Assembly (NCBI GenBank): GCA_015232865.1
Contig: JADFYU010000050.1
Span: forward strand, 1 to 17,102
Length of the DNA stretch: 17,102 nucleotides
Direction of reading: 5' to 3'
Origin: Magnetococcales bacterium
GTDB taxonomy: Bacteria > Pseudomonadota > Magnetococcia > Magnetococcales > UBA8363
Shown piece by piece: positions 1-6,897 of the stretch. How positions within the stretch are numbered: the first letter of the stretch is position 1; every line of letters starts with the position of its first letter. The notes beneath the pieces are model-generated. The model did no database searches, was not told where the DNA came from, and worked only from the letters and a program-made list of their open reading frames with translations. A program made the translations under genes and the position numbers.

Positions 1-14
1 TTGAAAGCAAGCCA

Positions 15-70
15 TAAGAGAATGTGTGAAAATAATTCTCGGTTGGACAGATAATCGCTTAAGAGAATGT
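15..70 (+). repeat. 11-bp direct repeat upstream of small gene
   Basis: TAAGAGAATGT occurs twice, at 15-25 and 60-70, so the starts are 45 bp (about four helical turns) apart. Both lie upstream of the ribosome site of the 80-residue gene at 138. This spacing would suit a regulator bound on one DNA face, but no known operator matches, so the regulatory reading is inference. Confidence 0.4.
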
Positions 71-75
71 TCGGA

Positions 76-117
76 TTGTACGAAAAGTGATATAGGGTAA
101 TTGTATTTTTCACTTTT
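76..117 (+). promoter_or_regulatory. Possible promoter and weak hairpin before small gene
   Basis: TTGTAC (76-81) and TAATTG (98-103) with a 16-base spacer could be -35 and -10 boxes. The same stretch has an inverted repeat AAAAGTGA (83-90) / TCACTTTT (110-117) running into a T tract, so it could also be an AT-rich terminator or attenuator. The two readings cannot be separated by eye. Confidence 0.25.
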
Positions 118-137
118 TTTTAAGGGAGAAAAAAGAT

Positions 138-380
138 ATGGGAATATCTGATTTTTCTAGAATCAATGGGTTGACTGTTGAAGCAGCCCGTCCGAACGCT
201 CGAATTATGAATGCCGTCAAGTCAAATTCGAGTCAAACCCGGCAGATGATCCGGCAAAAGGCAACCAAGGCCAGTGGGGTTGCGTCCAACTATACGAAGA
301 CCTATGCCAGAAAGGCCTACAAGCTGGAGTTGAGTGCTGCGGAAGTTCGTCATGGTCCGTACTATGCCAAGCCGCAGTAG
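138..380 (+). CDS. Small basic protein of unknown function (80 aa)
   Basis: I do not recognise this protein. It starts with ATG after a good ribosome site (AAGGGAG at 121-127, about 10 bases upstream), which makes it more believable than most ORFs of this size. The 80-residue product has no hydrophobic segment or signal peptide. Its middle (about residues 27-65) is rich in Lys, Arg, Gln, Ser, Thr and Ala and poor in acidic residues, which suggests a helical, nucleic-acid-friendly or flexible protein. The last 15 residues end in GPYYAKPQ. It stands alone: a gap of 150 bases with two strong hairpins separates it from alaC. Base composition resembles its neighbours. The role is unknown. Confidence 0.6.
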   Translation: MGISDFSRINGLTVEAARPNARIMNAVKSNSSQTRQMIRQKATKASGVASNYTKTYARKAYKLELSAAEVRHGPYYAKPQ

Positions 381-413
381 CTGAAAACCTGGAAAAGGTG
401 GTTGCCCTTGTGG

Positions 414-465
414 GTCTACTCTTATTTTTCCAGGGTAGACCACTGGAGCCGAACGGTTCCAGTGG
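414..465 (+). terminator. Two consecutive hairpins after the 80-aa gene
   Basis: The first stem is GGTCTAC (414-420) with GTAGACC (435-441). The second is CCACTGGAGCC (440-450), loop GAAC, GGTTCCAGTGG (455-465), with 11 pairs including one G-U. The stems share bases 440-441, so the two compete at the junction. No T run follows, so this is not a classic Rho-independent terminator; it may stabilise the 3' end or act as an attenuator before alaC. Confidence 0.45.
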
Positions 466-530
466 TTGCCTATTAACAGATCACCCGATTCTCTCGTGCC
501 TGTTGGAACGGGAGCAGAAGTCGAAAAGCC

Positions 531-1724
531 ATGGAAGAAGAGTTTTACCGAATTAAGCGACTACCACCCTATGTTTTTGCCGTCGTCAACGATTTGAAAT
601 CAGCCGCCAGAAATCGAGGGGAAGATATTATCGATTTTGGAATGGGCAACCCAGATCAAGCGACACCGGCGCATATTATTGAAAAATTGACTCAAGTTGC
701 TCTGGAGGGTCGAAACCATCGGTACTCCCTCTCCAAGGGTATTGGTGGATTGCGTAAAGGGCTGGCCGGATTTTATAAGCGGCGGTTTGATGTTGACCTG
801 GACCCGGATTCGGAGATCATTGCAACCATCGGTTCCAAGGAGGGCTTTGCCCATTTGGCTCTGGCCATGACCCAGCCGGGTGACACGGTCTTGGTTCCCA
901 ATCCCACCTATCCGATCCACGTTTATGGCTTTGTCATTGCTGGGGCGGATATTCATCATGTTCCCCTCTGTAAGCACACTGATTTTTTTGAAGAGTTGCG
1001 TCGGGCCATGCAGACGACCTGGCCACGTCCCAAGGCGTTGGTGATCAACTTTCCCTCCAATCCGACTGCAATGGTCGTGGATCTGGAGTTTTATGAAAAG
1101 ATCGTCGCCTTTGCTCAAGAGTATGACATTTATGTTTTGTCCGATATTGCCTATTCCGAAATCTGTTTCGATGGCTACAAAGCACCCAGCATGCTCCAGA
1201 TTCCGGGTGCCAAAGAGCGGGTTGTTGAGTTTTATTCTCTCTCCAAAACCTATAACATGCCCGGCTGGCGGGTTGGATTTGCATCGGGCAACAAACGGCT
1301 GATTAAAGCGCTGACCCGAATTAAATCCTATCTGGATTACGGTATGTTTCAGCCGATCCAAATTGCCGCTGCAACCGCTTTGAACGGTCCTCAAGAGTGT
1401 GTGGATGAGATTCGTTCACTCTACCAAAACCGTCGAGATGTGCTGGTCGATGGGTTGGCTAGAGCGGGTTGGGAGATTGAGTCTCCTAAGGCCACCATGT
1501 TTGCCTGGGCCGAAATTCCGGAAGAGTTCCGTAAAATGGGCTCTCTGAATTTTTCTAAACTGCTGCTCAAAGAGGCGCAGGTTGCGGTCAGTCCAGGGGT
1601 TGGTTTTGGTATCTATGGCGATGATTATGTTCGTATTGCCCTGATTGAAAATGAGCATCGAACCCGTCAGGCCATTCGGAATATCAAGCGGTTTTTAAAT
1701 GCCGGCGCTGACGTTAGCCGTTAA
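531..1724 (+). CDS. alaC: AlaC-type alanine/aromatic aminotransferase
   Basis: A class I/II (fold type I) PLP-dependent aminotransferase of 397 residues, close to the usual length. The opening EEFYRIKRLPPYVFAVVNDLK and the motif GMGNPDQATP (about 37-46) are typical of the AlaC/YfdZ branch, which makes alanine from pyruvate with glutamate as donor. The PLP-binding lysine is K239 in SLSKTYNMPGWRVGF. Other fold-type-I signatures are NFPSNPTA, SDIAYSEICF and the C-terminal arginine in DDYVRIALIEN. The ATG at 531 matches the family N-terminus, although its ribosome site (GGGAG at 510-514) is weak and distant. In many proteobacteria this gene precedes hom, as here. A palindromic repeat begins one base after the stop. 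Other substrates are possible; the family assignment is firm. Confidence 0.93.
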   Translation: MEEEFYRIKRLPPYVFAVVNDLKSAARNRGEDIIDFGMGNPDQATPAHIIEKLTQVALEGRNHRYSLSKGIGGLRKGLAGFYKRRFDVDLDPDSEIIATIGSKEGFAHLALAMTQPGDTVLVPNPTYPIHVYGFVIAGADIHHVPLCKHTDFFEELRRAMQTTWPRPKALVINFPSNPTAMVVDLEFYEKIVAFAQEYDIYVLSDIAYSEICFDGYKAPSMLQIPGAKERVVEFYSLSKTYNMPGWRVGFASGNKRLIKALTRIKSYLDYGMFQPIQIAAATALNGPQECVDEIRSLYQNRRDVLVDGLARAGWEIESPKATMFAWAEIPEEFRKMGSLNFSKLLLKEAQVAVSPGVGFGIYGDDYVRIALIENEHRTRQAIRNIKRFLNAGADVSR

Positions 1725-1725
1725 T

Positions 1726-1888
1726 CCTAGATTCGGCAGTTGTTCGCACATCACTGGTACAACTTATTGATTCATCTGGCAAATCAGAAAAAAGTCTCAT
1801 CACCAATAAGGTGACTTCGATTTTTCCTGATTCACCTGATAAACCAATAAGTTGCACCATTAATGCACGCCCAACTGCCGAATCTAGG
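1726..1888 (+). repeat. Long palindromic repeat, family A copy 1
   Basis: This 163-bp element has perfect 17-bp ends, CCTAGATTCGGCAGTTG at 1726 and its complement ending at 1888. Beyond the ends, the two halves stay complementary for most of about 70 bases each, so the whole element could fold as one long hairpin in DNA or RNA. A core (1810-1836, containing GACTTCGATTTTTCC) is the best-conserved part between copies. It starts one base after the alaC stop. It encodes nothing and looks like a non-autonomous mobile element (MITE) or a REP-like extragenic palindrome. Confidence 0.85.
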
Positions 1889-2061
1889 TTAATCTGAGTC
1901 GGACAACTGCCGAATCTAGGATTTGTAAAATCGTTTTGTTGGGGGGTGGGCTTTTTTCTATGTTGCCCGCTAGAATCAGGCGATTGTGTTGAGGTTGAGC
2001 ATAACGGCTCTGTTTTATTGTCAATCGTGCTTGTTGCTTTTTTAAAAAAGGAAACCTGTCG
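1889..2061 (+). other. Leader region of hom with an extra repeat end
   Basis: Immediately after copy 1 there is a second element end, CAACTGCCGAATCTAGG (1904-1920), preceded by TTAATCTGAGTC, which resembles the bases after copy 2 (TTAATCCGTGTC at 3551). It is probably a remnant of another palindrome. The remaining 140 bases (1921-2061) hold a G-rich run, a T tract and the hom ribosome site; I cannot point to a convincing promoter. Confidence 0.5.
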
Positions 2062-3372
2062 TTGGATGAACTTCGTATCGGTGTAATCGGGTTTGGTACG
2101 GTCGGGCGTGGTGTCGTGACCCTGCTCCAGGAACAATCGGAGGCCATTCGGAAACGGACCGGCATCGCTTTGCGTTTGGTCCGAATTGCGACCCGAACGC
2201 CTGGTCGGGACCGGGGTGTGAATTTGGGCGATGTGGAGTTGACCGGGGATATCCGCCAGGTTGTGGATGGTGACGACATTGACGTGGTGGTTGAGTTGAT
2301 TGGCGGCTTGGACCCGGCTGAATCGGTGGTTCGGGATGCCCTCAATAATGGTAAACATGTGGTGACAGCCAATAAAGCCTTGATTGCTGAAAAGGGAGTC
2401 GACCTGTTGGATGTGGCCGCCAAAAACAACCGGGATCTGGCTTTTGAAGCGGCAGTGGCAGGTGCGGTTCCCATTGTAAAAGCCATCAAGGAGAGTCTGG
2501 CCGGGGACTCCATTGACCGTATTTATGGTATTTTAAATGGCACCTGTAACTTTATCCTGACCGAAATGCGTGAAAAGGGACTGCCTTTTCAGACCGTTTT
2601 GGCCGATGCCCAGGAACAAGGCTTTGCCGAAGCGGACCCGACCTTCGATATCGAAGGAATCGATGCGGCTCATAAATTGGCGATTCTTGCCGCCATCGCT
2701 TTTGGAACCCCGCCCAATTTCTCCGGCATTCATATCGAAGGTATCAATCACATCTCTGATATCGATATTGCCTGGGCTATGGAAATGGGCTATCGAATCA
2801 AGCTGTTGGGTATTGCCAAGCGGATGGCTCATGGCTTGGAGTTGCGGGTTCAGCCGACCTTGGTTCCGGACACCAGCATGGTTGCTTCGGTCGAGGGGGT
2901 TTTTAACTCGGTCTTTGTTCGTAGTGCCTATGCCGGAACGACCATGTATCATGGCCGTGGAGCCGGTGAAAAACCGACAGCCAGCGCCGTGGTATCCGAT
3001 TTGGTCGAGATTGCCCGAAATGAACGGGTGGGAGCAAAAGGTCGGGTGGCTGGTTTATCGGTCCTGTCTGAATATTTGCGACCTCTTCCAATTTTGGATA
3101 TGGACGAGTTGGAAGGGGAATACTATCTGCGCCTGGCGGTCAATGATTCTCCGGGTGTGTTGGCAGAAGTCACGGCGATTTTGGCCAGGTTTGAAATTTC
3201 CATCGATGCCATTCGCCAAAAAGGCCGCTCTCAAAAAGATGCGGTTCCGTTGGTAATCGTAACCCACAAAACGACGGAAAAACGGATTCAGGATGGCTTG
3301 AAAGAGCTGGAGAAACTGGATTCCGTGCGAGAGAAGCCGCGCTTTATTCGTATTGAAACCAGCTTTGCTTGA
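2062..3372 (+). CDS. hom: Homoserine dehydrogenase
   Basis: Reduces aspartate semialdehyde to homoserine with NAD(P)H, the branch-point step to threonine and methionine. The Rossmann loop GFGTVGRG is at residues 10-17. The catalytic pair is D201 and K205 in EADPTFDIEGIDAAHK, with the same four-residue spacing as D219/K223 of the yeast enzyme. A C-terminal ACT domain (from about Y354, LAVNDSPGVLAEV) suggests feedback control, probably by threonine. At 436 residues it is a monofunctional Hom, not fused to aspartokinase. The start is TTG at 2062: it sits 8 bases after AAGGAAA (2047-2053) and gives the expected N-terminus just before the Rossmann strand. Palindromic repeats lie on both sides. thrB and thrC, often next to hom, are missing here. 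Confidence 0.96.
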   Translation: MDELRIGVIGFGTVGRGVVTLLQEQSEAIRKRTGIALRLVRIATRTPGRDRGVNLGDVELTGDIRQVVDGDDIDVVVELIGGLDPAESVVRDALNNGKHVVTANKALIAEKGVDLLDVAAKNNRDLAFEAAVAGAVPIVKAIKESLAGDSIDRIYGILNGTCNFILTEMREKGLPFQTVLADAQEQGFAEADPTFDIEGIDAAHKLAILAAIAFGTPPNFSGIHIEGINHISDIDIAWAMEMGYRIKLLGIAKRMAHGLELRVQPTLVPDTSMVASVEGVFNSVFVRSAYAGTTMYHGRGAGEKPTASAVVSDLVEIARNERVGAKGRVAGLSVLSEYLRPLPILDMDELEGEYYLRLAVNDSPGVLAEVTAILARFEISIDAIRQKGRSQKDAVPLVIVTHKTTEKRIQDGLKELEKLDSVREKPRFIRIETSFA

Positions 3373-3385
3373 TCGTTGGTTTTAA

Positions 3386-3549
3386 CCTGGATTCGGCATT
3401 TGGGCGTGCATTAATGGTGTAAAATATTGGTTTATCAGGTGAGTCAGGAAAAATCGAAGTCACCTTATTGATGATGAGATTTTTCTTCTGATTTGACTGC
3501 TGAATCAATAGGTTGTGCCAGTGATGTGCGAGCAACTGCCGAATCCAGG
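3386..3549 (-). repeat. Long palindromic repeat, family A copy 2
   Basis: This 164-bp element begins 13 bases after the hom stop. Ends: CCTGGATTCGGCA at 3386 and TGCCGAATCCAGG ending at 3549. It matches copy 1 best as reverse complement, base for base over most of its length, with the conserved core at 3438-3464. The ends are bordered by TTAA (3382-3385) and TTTAA, which may be target-site or end sequence. Copies 1 and 2 thus bracket hom in opposite orientation. Confidence 0.85.
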
Positions 3550-3711
3550 TTTAATCCGTGTCAGGCGGATAGCCACCTTTTCGTTTGCAAACAGCCCCCT
3601 ACCGTGGATCTTGAGGCGTTGCCAGCCGGATTGGCCTTAGGATTGCGGAATCTAGGATAATTGTCCAGATTTTGACAGCGCCCCTACTGTTCAGATCATT
3701 GATAGAGAGCC
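3550..3711 (+). other. Intergenic remnant before the RpfE-like gene
   Basis: After copy 2 come TTAATCCGTGTC (compare 1889) and, 100 bases on, GCGGAATCTAGGAT (3646-3659), which resembles a family A end. The stretch between holds no gene I can support. TTGACA at 3672-3677 could be a -35 box for the next gene, but I see no good -10 at the right distance. Confidence 0.4.
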
Positions 3712-4863
3712 ATGTCCATTTGTATTCTCATAGACGGCCTGTTGATGGATGGAGATCCGTCCCTGGACTCCTCCTTGCCGGAGTTGGCTCGGCTGGTGGC
3801 GGTCGGTCAGGGTGGAACCGTCTTGTTCGGGGAAGACTCAGCTACACCGGAATCCGGCCAGGTATTTCGACAACTATTGCTGGGAACAAAACGGTCCGAG
3901 TCTCTCCCTCCTCTTGGTTTGGGCTATCTTTCGGCGTTGGGGATGGGGCTGAACCCCAGTCCAGGGAAAACCTGGGCTTGCCTCGAACTGATGCATCTGT
4001 TCCAAAAAACCAATAAGCTCCTGTTTTTTCCGCCAGAGCGGGTCGGTTTGAGTCCGACGGAAAAGTGTGGGTTATTGCAGTGTCTGAAGGCGGAGTTTCA
4101 GGAACAAGGTTGGTCTCTCCATTGGTCAGAGGATTACCACGAGGCGGTTCTCTCTTCTTCCGCACCGTGTCAGGCCGAAGTTCCTTCCTGTGCAATTTTG
4201 GACGGGGAATCATTTTCTGATTTTTTACCTCGTGGTCCCGATGCCAACCGTTTGTTGGCTCTGGTGACGACCGGGCAAATGTTGTTATCCAGAGAACCGA
4301 TTAATCAACAGCGGATTCAGCAACAAAAACTCCCTTTGAACACCCCTTGGATTTGGGGTTTGGCGCCAGGCGAACCAAATCTGGACATTCCGGTAGTCGT
4401 GTCGGATGGTCGAAAGCAGGTTTGGAGTAGCAATCCAATTTTTTCCGGGTTGGCCCGGTTGGCCGGGTTTGGGCCGCACTGGTTTGATGAGTTGGATTTG
4501 ATGAATCAATCTGAGATGGCTCGATGGCTCGATGTGGCTAAGAACGGCTGCGGCGTGATTCATTTTAATCGTCCTGCTCATCTGGCTCGATTGGGTCTAT
4601 TGTCGGAGCGACAGGAAATCTTGCGCCAGATAGACCAGCGGGTTTTGGCGCCTTTGGCGGCACAAATGGCTGAGGCGGGCGGACCGTTGATCGTAACCTG
4701 CTCTGCGGTTTTGGATTCGATGGGCAAGCCTCTTGCCGGACCCGTTCCCTGGCTGCGGGTTGCCGGAAAGGGGTTGCGAGCAAAAAAAAGGTTCTGGCAC
4801 CGTCGAACACTCTCTGATGGACAGCCTTTTTCCGTTTCTCAATTTCGTCGGGAGTGGATGTGA
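3712..4863 (+). CDS. RpfE/ApgM-like protein, degenerate alkaline-phosphatase fold
   Basis: This 383-residue protein resembles the family that joins archaeal-type cofactor-independent phosphoglycerate mutase (ApgM) and the RpfE-type proteins encoded beside recJ in Xanthomonas and many betaproteobacteria. The clearest family stretch is residues 180-216: RLLALVTTGQMLLS, then PINQQR and PLNTPWIWG, comparable with the 'hPvN..R.....N.fWlwG' block. Further on, VIHFNRPAHLARLG and QIDQRVLAPLAAQM align with the ApgM segments that normally carry metal-binding Asp and His. Here those residues (DEAGH, DH.TP, RTH types) appear lost, and there is no N-terminal GDGxxD metal loop, so a working mutase is unlikely. 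It overlaps recJ by one base (TGATG), indicating a coupled unit. ApgM-like genes beside hom have been proposed as homoserine kinases, but the missing metal site argues against that. Confidence 0.7.
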   Translation: MSICILIDGLLMDGDPSLDSSLPELARLVAVGQGGTVLFGEDSATPESGQVFRQLLLGTKRSESLPPLGLGYLSALGMGLNPSPGKTWACLELMHLFQKTNKLLFFPPERVGLSPTEKCGLLQCLKAEFQEQGWSLHWSEDYHEAVLSSSAPCQAEVPSCAILDGESFSDFLPRGPDANRLLALVTTGQMLLSREPINQQRIQQQKLPLNTPWIWGLAPGEPNLDIPVVVSDGRKQVWSSNPIFSGLARLAGFGPHWFDELDLMNQSEMARWLDVAKNGCGVIHFNRPAHLARLGLLSERQEILRQIDQRVLAPLAAQMAEAGGPLIVTCSAVLDSMGKPLAGPVPWLRVAGKGLRAKKRFWHRRTLSDGQPFSVSQFRREWM

Positions 4864-6641
4864 TGACCCAGACAGTCGAACGCGCTCTACACTCCTTTTC
4901 CGGAAAGATCTGGCAACCCCGAACCGAGGTGACCGATTTTTACCGGGCTTTGACCAAAAAATGCGGGTTGAGCCCACTCTTCACCCCCATTATCGCCCAC
5001 CGGGGTTTGAAGGATGAAATCCAGGTGGAACAATTTTTAAGACCACTCTTGAAACACTTGGCTGACCCTGCCGGTTTGTTGGATATGCAGGTGGCGGTCG
5101 ACAGGCTGGTGCAGGCAATTGAAGCGGGAGAAAAATTAGCTGTTTTTGGCGATTTTGATGTGGACGGGGCCACCTCATCGGCCTTGATGGTTCGTTATTT
5201 TCGCAGCTTGGGTATTACGATTCGGGTCTACATTCCAGATCGATTGACGGAAGGGTACGGTCCCAATCCCGGAGCCATGAAAGTATTGGCGGAGGAGGGG
5301 GTCTCTTTGGTGGTGACGGTGGATTGTGGCATAACCGGCTATGAGGCGTTTGAAGAGGCGCAGCGTTTGGGGTTGGATGTCATTGTGACCGATCATCATC
5401 AGGGCCGGGAGGTGCTGCCGAAAGCCCTGGCATTGATCAACCCAAACCGTCTGGACGATCCCTTTCCCCATAAAGAGTTGGCTGGGGTCGGGGTGGCGTT
5501 TTATCTGCTCATGGCCCTGAATCGTGCCCTGCGCAACCGAGGATATTTTTCCAGCCGAGCCGAGCCGGTATTAAGAAGTTTTTTGGATTTGGTGGCGGTC
5601 GGAACCATTGTTGACGTTGCCAGCTTGACCGGCATCAATCGACCGTTGGTTGCGGTAGGGATGCAGGTACTTCAAGAGAATAGGAACATTGGGTTGCAGG
5701 CGCTGATGGAGGTGGCCCATATCAAGGGAACCCTTTCAGCCGGACAGGTCGGCTTTCAGATTGGTCCTCGAATCAATGCCGGAGGCCGGTTGGGCAAGGG
5801 GCCGATTGGTTCTGAACTGTTGCAAACGGAAGATGTGGAGCGGGCCGCCCAGATTGCTGACGAGTTGGAGCAGGCCAACCGTGAACGACGAGCGTTGGAA
5901 GATAAAATGTTGCGCCAGGCGATGGCCAAAATTGAATCGGAACGGTTGTTGGAACGGGGCAAGACATTGGTGCTGGCCGAATATGAATGGCATGCGGGCG
6001 TGATCGGCATCATCGCTTCCCGGATTGCCGACCGCTATTATCGCCCGACCGTGATCATCGCTCTGGATGCCGACGGCAAAGGCAAAGGTTCGGGGCGCTC
6101 CATTGCGGGGGTCAATTTATTGGCTGGCATTGAGAGCTGTGCGGATTGTTTGCTGGGGTTTGGCGGCCATAAAGCGGCGGCTGGATTGAGTATCGAAGCC
6201 CATCAGGTGGAACGGTTCGCCAAGGATTTTGAGCAGGCTATTAGCCAAAATTGCGCACCACATCTTTTTAACCCGTCTTTGAGCTATGACGGTACTTTGC
6301 AGCTTTCTGATGTAACGTTGGAGACAGTCAGCAGGCTTGAGCGGTTGCAACCATTTGGTCGCGGCAACCCGGAGCCGGTTTTTTTGATCGAAAATGTCCG
6401 GTTGATGGATGCGCGGGTTCTCAAAGAGAGTCATGTCAAGTGCCAGTTGAGTGATCAAAATGATCAGGTCATCGACACCATCTCCTTTCGGGTTTTGCCC
6501 GGCGAGTTGGGGGAGGGGTTGTTGAAGATTGGTCGGTGGATCGATGTCATTGGTACGCTCTCCATCAATCGGTTTCGAAACCGAGAGACGGTTCAACTGA
6601 TCCTTAAAGATGCCCGACCAGCCAGAGGATTTAATTCGTAA
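4863..6641 (+). CDS. recJ: Single-stranded-DNA-specific exonuclease RecJ
   Basis: A 5'-3' exonuclease acting on single-stranded DNA in recombinational repair, mismatch repair and replication-fork processing. At 592 residues it has the usual length. DHH-domain motifs: DFDVDG (97-102), VTVDCGI, TDHHQ with D177-H178-H179, INPNRLDDP and GPRINAGGRLG (from about 301). The DHHA1 domain follows with AGVIGIIASRIADRYYRPTV and GFGGHKAAAG (H436). The C-terminal part is the OB-like domain (about 455-592). ATG at 4863 is preferred over GTG at 4854 and 4860: it is 8 bases after GGGAG (4850-4854) and overlaps the upstream stop. A family A repeat end lies directly after the stop. Confidence 0.96.
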   Translation: MTQTVERALHSFSGKIWQPRTEVTDFYRALTKKCGLSPLFTPIIAHRGLKDEIQVEQFLRPLLKHLADPAGLLDMQVAVDRLVQAIEAGEKLAVFGDFDVDGATSSALMVRYFRSLGITIRVYIPDRLTEGYGPNPGAMKVLAEEGVSLVVTVDCGITGYEAFEEAQRLGLDVIVTDHHQGREVLPKALALINPNRLDDPFPHKELAGVGVAFYLLMALNRALRNRGYFSSRAEPVLRSFLDLVAVGTIVDVASLTGINRPLVAVGMQVLQENRNIGLQALMEVAHIKGTLSAGQVGFQIGPRINAGGRLGKGPIGSELLQTEDVERAAQIADELEQANRERRALEDKMLRQAMAKIESERLLERGKTLVLAEYEWHAGVIGIIASRIADRYYRPTVIIALDADGKGKGSGRSIAGVNLLAGIESCADCLLGFGGHKAAAGLSIEAHQVERFAKDFEQAISQNCAPHLFNPSLSYDGTLQLSDVTLETVSRLERLQPFGRGNPEPVFLIENVRLMDARVLKESHVKCQLSDQNDQVIDTISFRVLPGELGEGLLKIGRWIDVIGTLSINRFRNRETVQLILKDARPARGFNS

Positions 6642-6657
6642 ACCTACCGAATCCAGG
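6642..6657 (+). repeat. Solo family A repeat end after recJ
   Basis: ACCTACCGAATCCAGG follows the recJ stop with no gap and matches the right end of family A copy 2 (TGCCGAATCCAGG) except in its first bases. No partner end is visible nearby, so it is probably a remnant. Confidence 0.5.
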
Positions 6658-6667
6658 TGGAAAAAGG

Positions 6668-6805
6668 ATCTAGTGTTTCAGCTCTCATCAATTGATGAGC
6701 AGGCCGAAGGTCAAAAATAATTAAAAAAAAGGGTGGGGTCTACGGCGGTTTTCCGCTCCAGTGGGGTGCGGGGCAGAGCCCCAAAAAAACCAACCCGTCA
6801 TTTGA
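6668..6805 (+). repeat. GC-rich hairpin repeat, family B copy 1
   Basis: In order: CTAG, TTCAGC, a perfect 16-bp palindrome CTCATCAATTGATGAG (6684-6699), GCAGGCCGAAGG, ATTAAAAAAAA, GGGTGGGGTCT, hairpin GCGG-TTTT-CCGC (6745-6756), hairpin GGGGC-AGA-GCCCC (6770-6782) and CCGTCATTT. The first 70 bases recur at 17033-17102, and the part from ATTAAAAAAAA onward recurs at 11574-11650. It encodes nothing. A function in mRNA 3'-end structure is inference. Confidence 0.75.
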
Positions 6806-6834
6806 GCTCTCTTTAACTTATGGTCGTTCAGATT

Positions 6835-6862
6835 TTGACCTGTCAATTAATGAAAGTAAGAG
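6835..6862 (+). promoter_or_regulatory. Possible promoter/operator of the hydrolase-mobA unit
   Basis: TTGACC (6835-6840) resembles a -35 box and forms a perfect inverted repeat TTGAC-CT-GTCAA (6835-6846). A poor -10 candidate, TAAGAG, follows at 6857-6862 after 16 bases. The palindrome could be a repressor site overlapping the promoter. Confidence 0.3.
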
Positions 6863-6897
6863 CTCTAAATTAAAACAGAAGAAGCAGGGCGGCCATC

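Noticed and set aside
600..1394. 264-residue open frame on the minus strand inside alaC
   Set aside because: It lies opposite a clear aminotransferase gene, has no recognisable motif, and its codon pattern is what the complement of a coding strand gives.
1714..2513. Two open frames on the minus strand (214 and 209 residues) across the alaC-hom gap
   Set aside because: They cover palindromic repeat copy 1 and run antisense into hom. No domain, no ribosome site; the length is explained by repeat and antisense composition.
3672..4016. 114-residue plus-strand frame overlapping the start of the RpfE-like gene
   Set aside because: It is out of frame with the longer gene that keeps family motifs, and it stops early without any recognised feature.
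6767..6790. GGGGC-AGA-GCCCC followed by seven A as a minus-strand terminator
   Set aside because: On the minus strand the T run precedes the stem instead of following it, and no minus-strand gene ends here.
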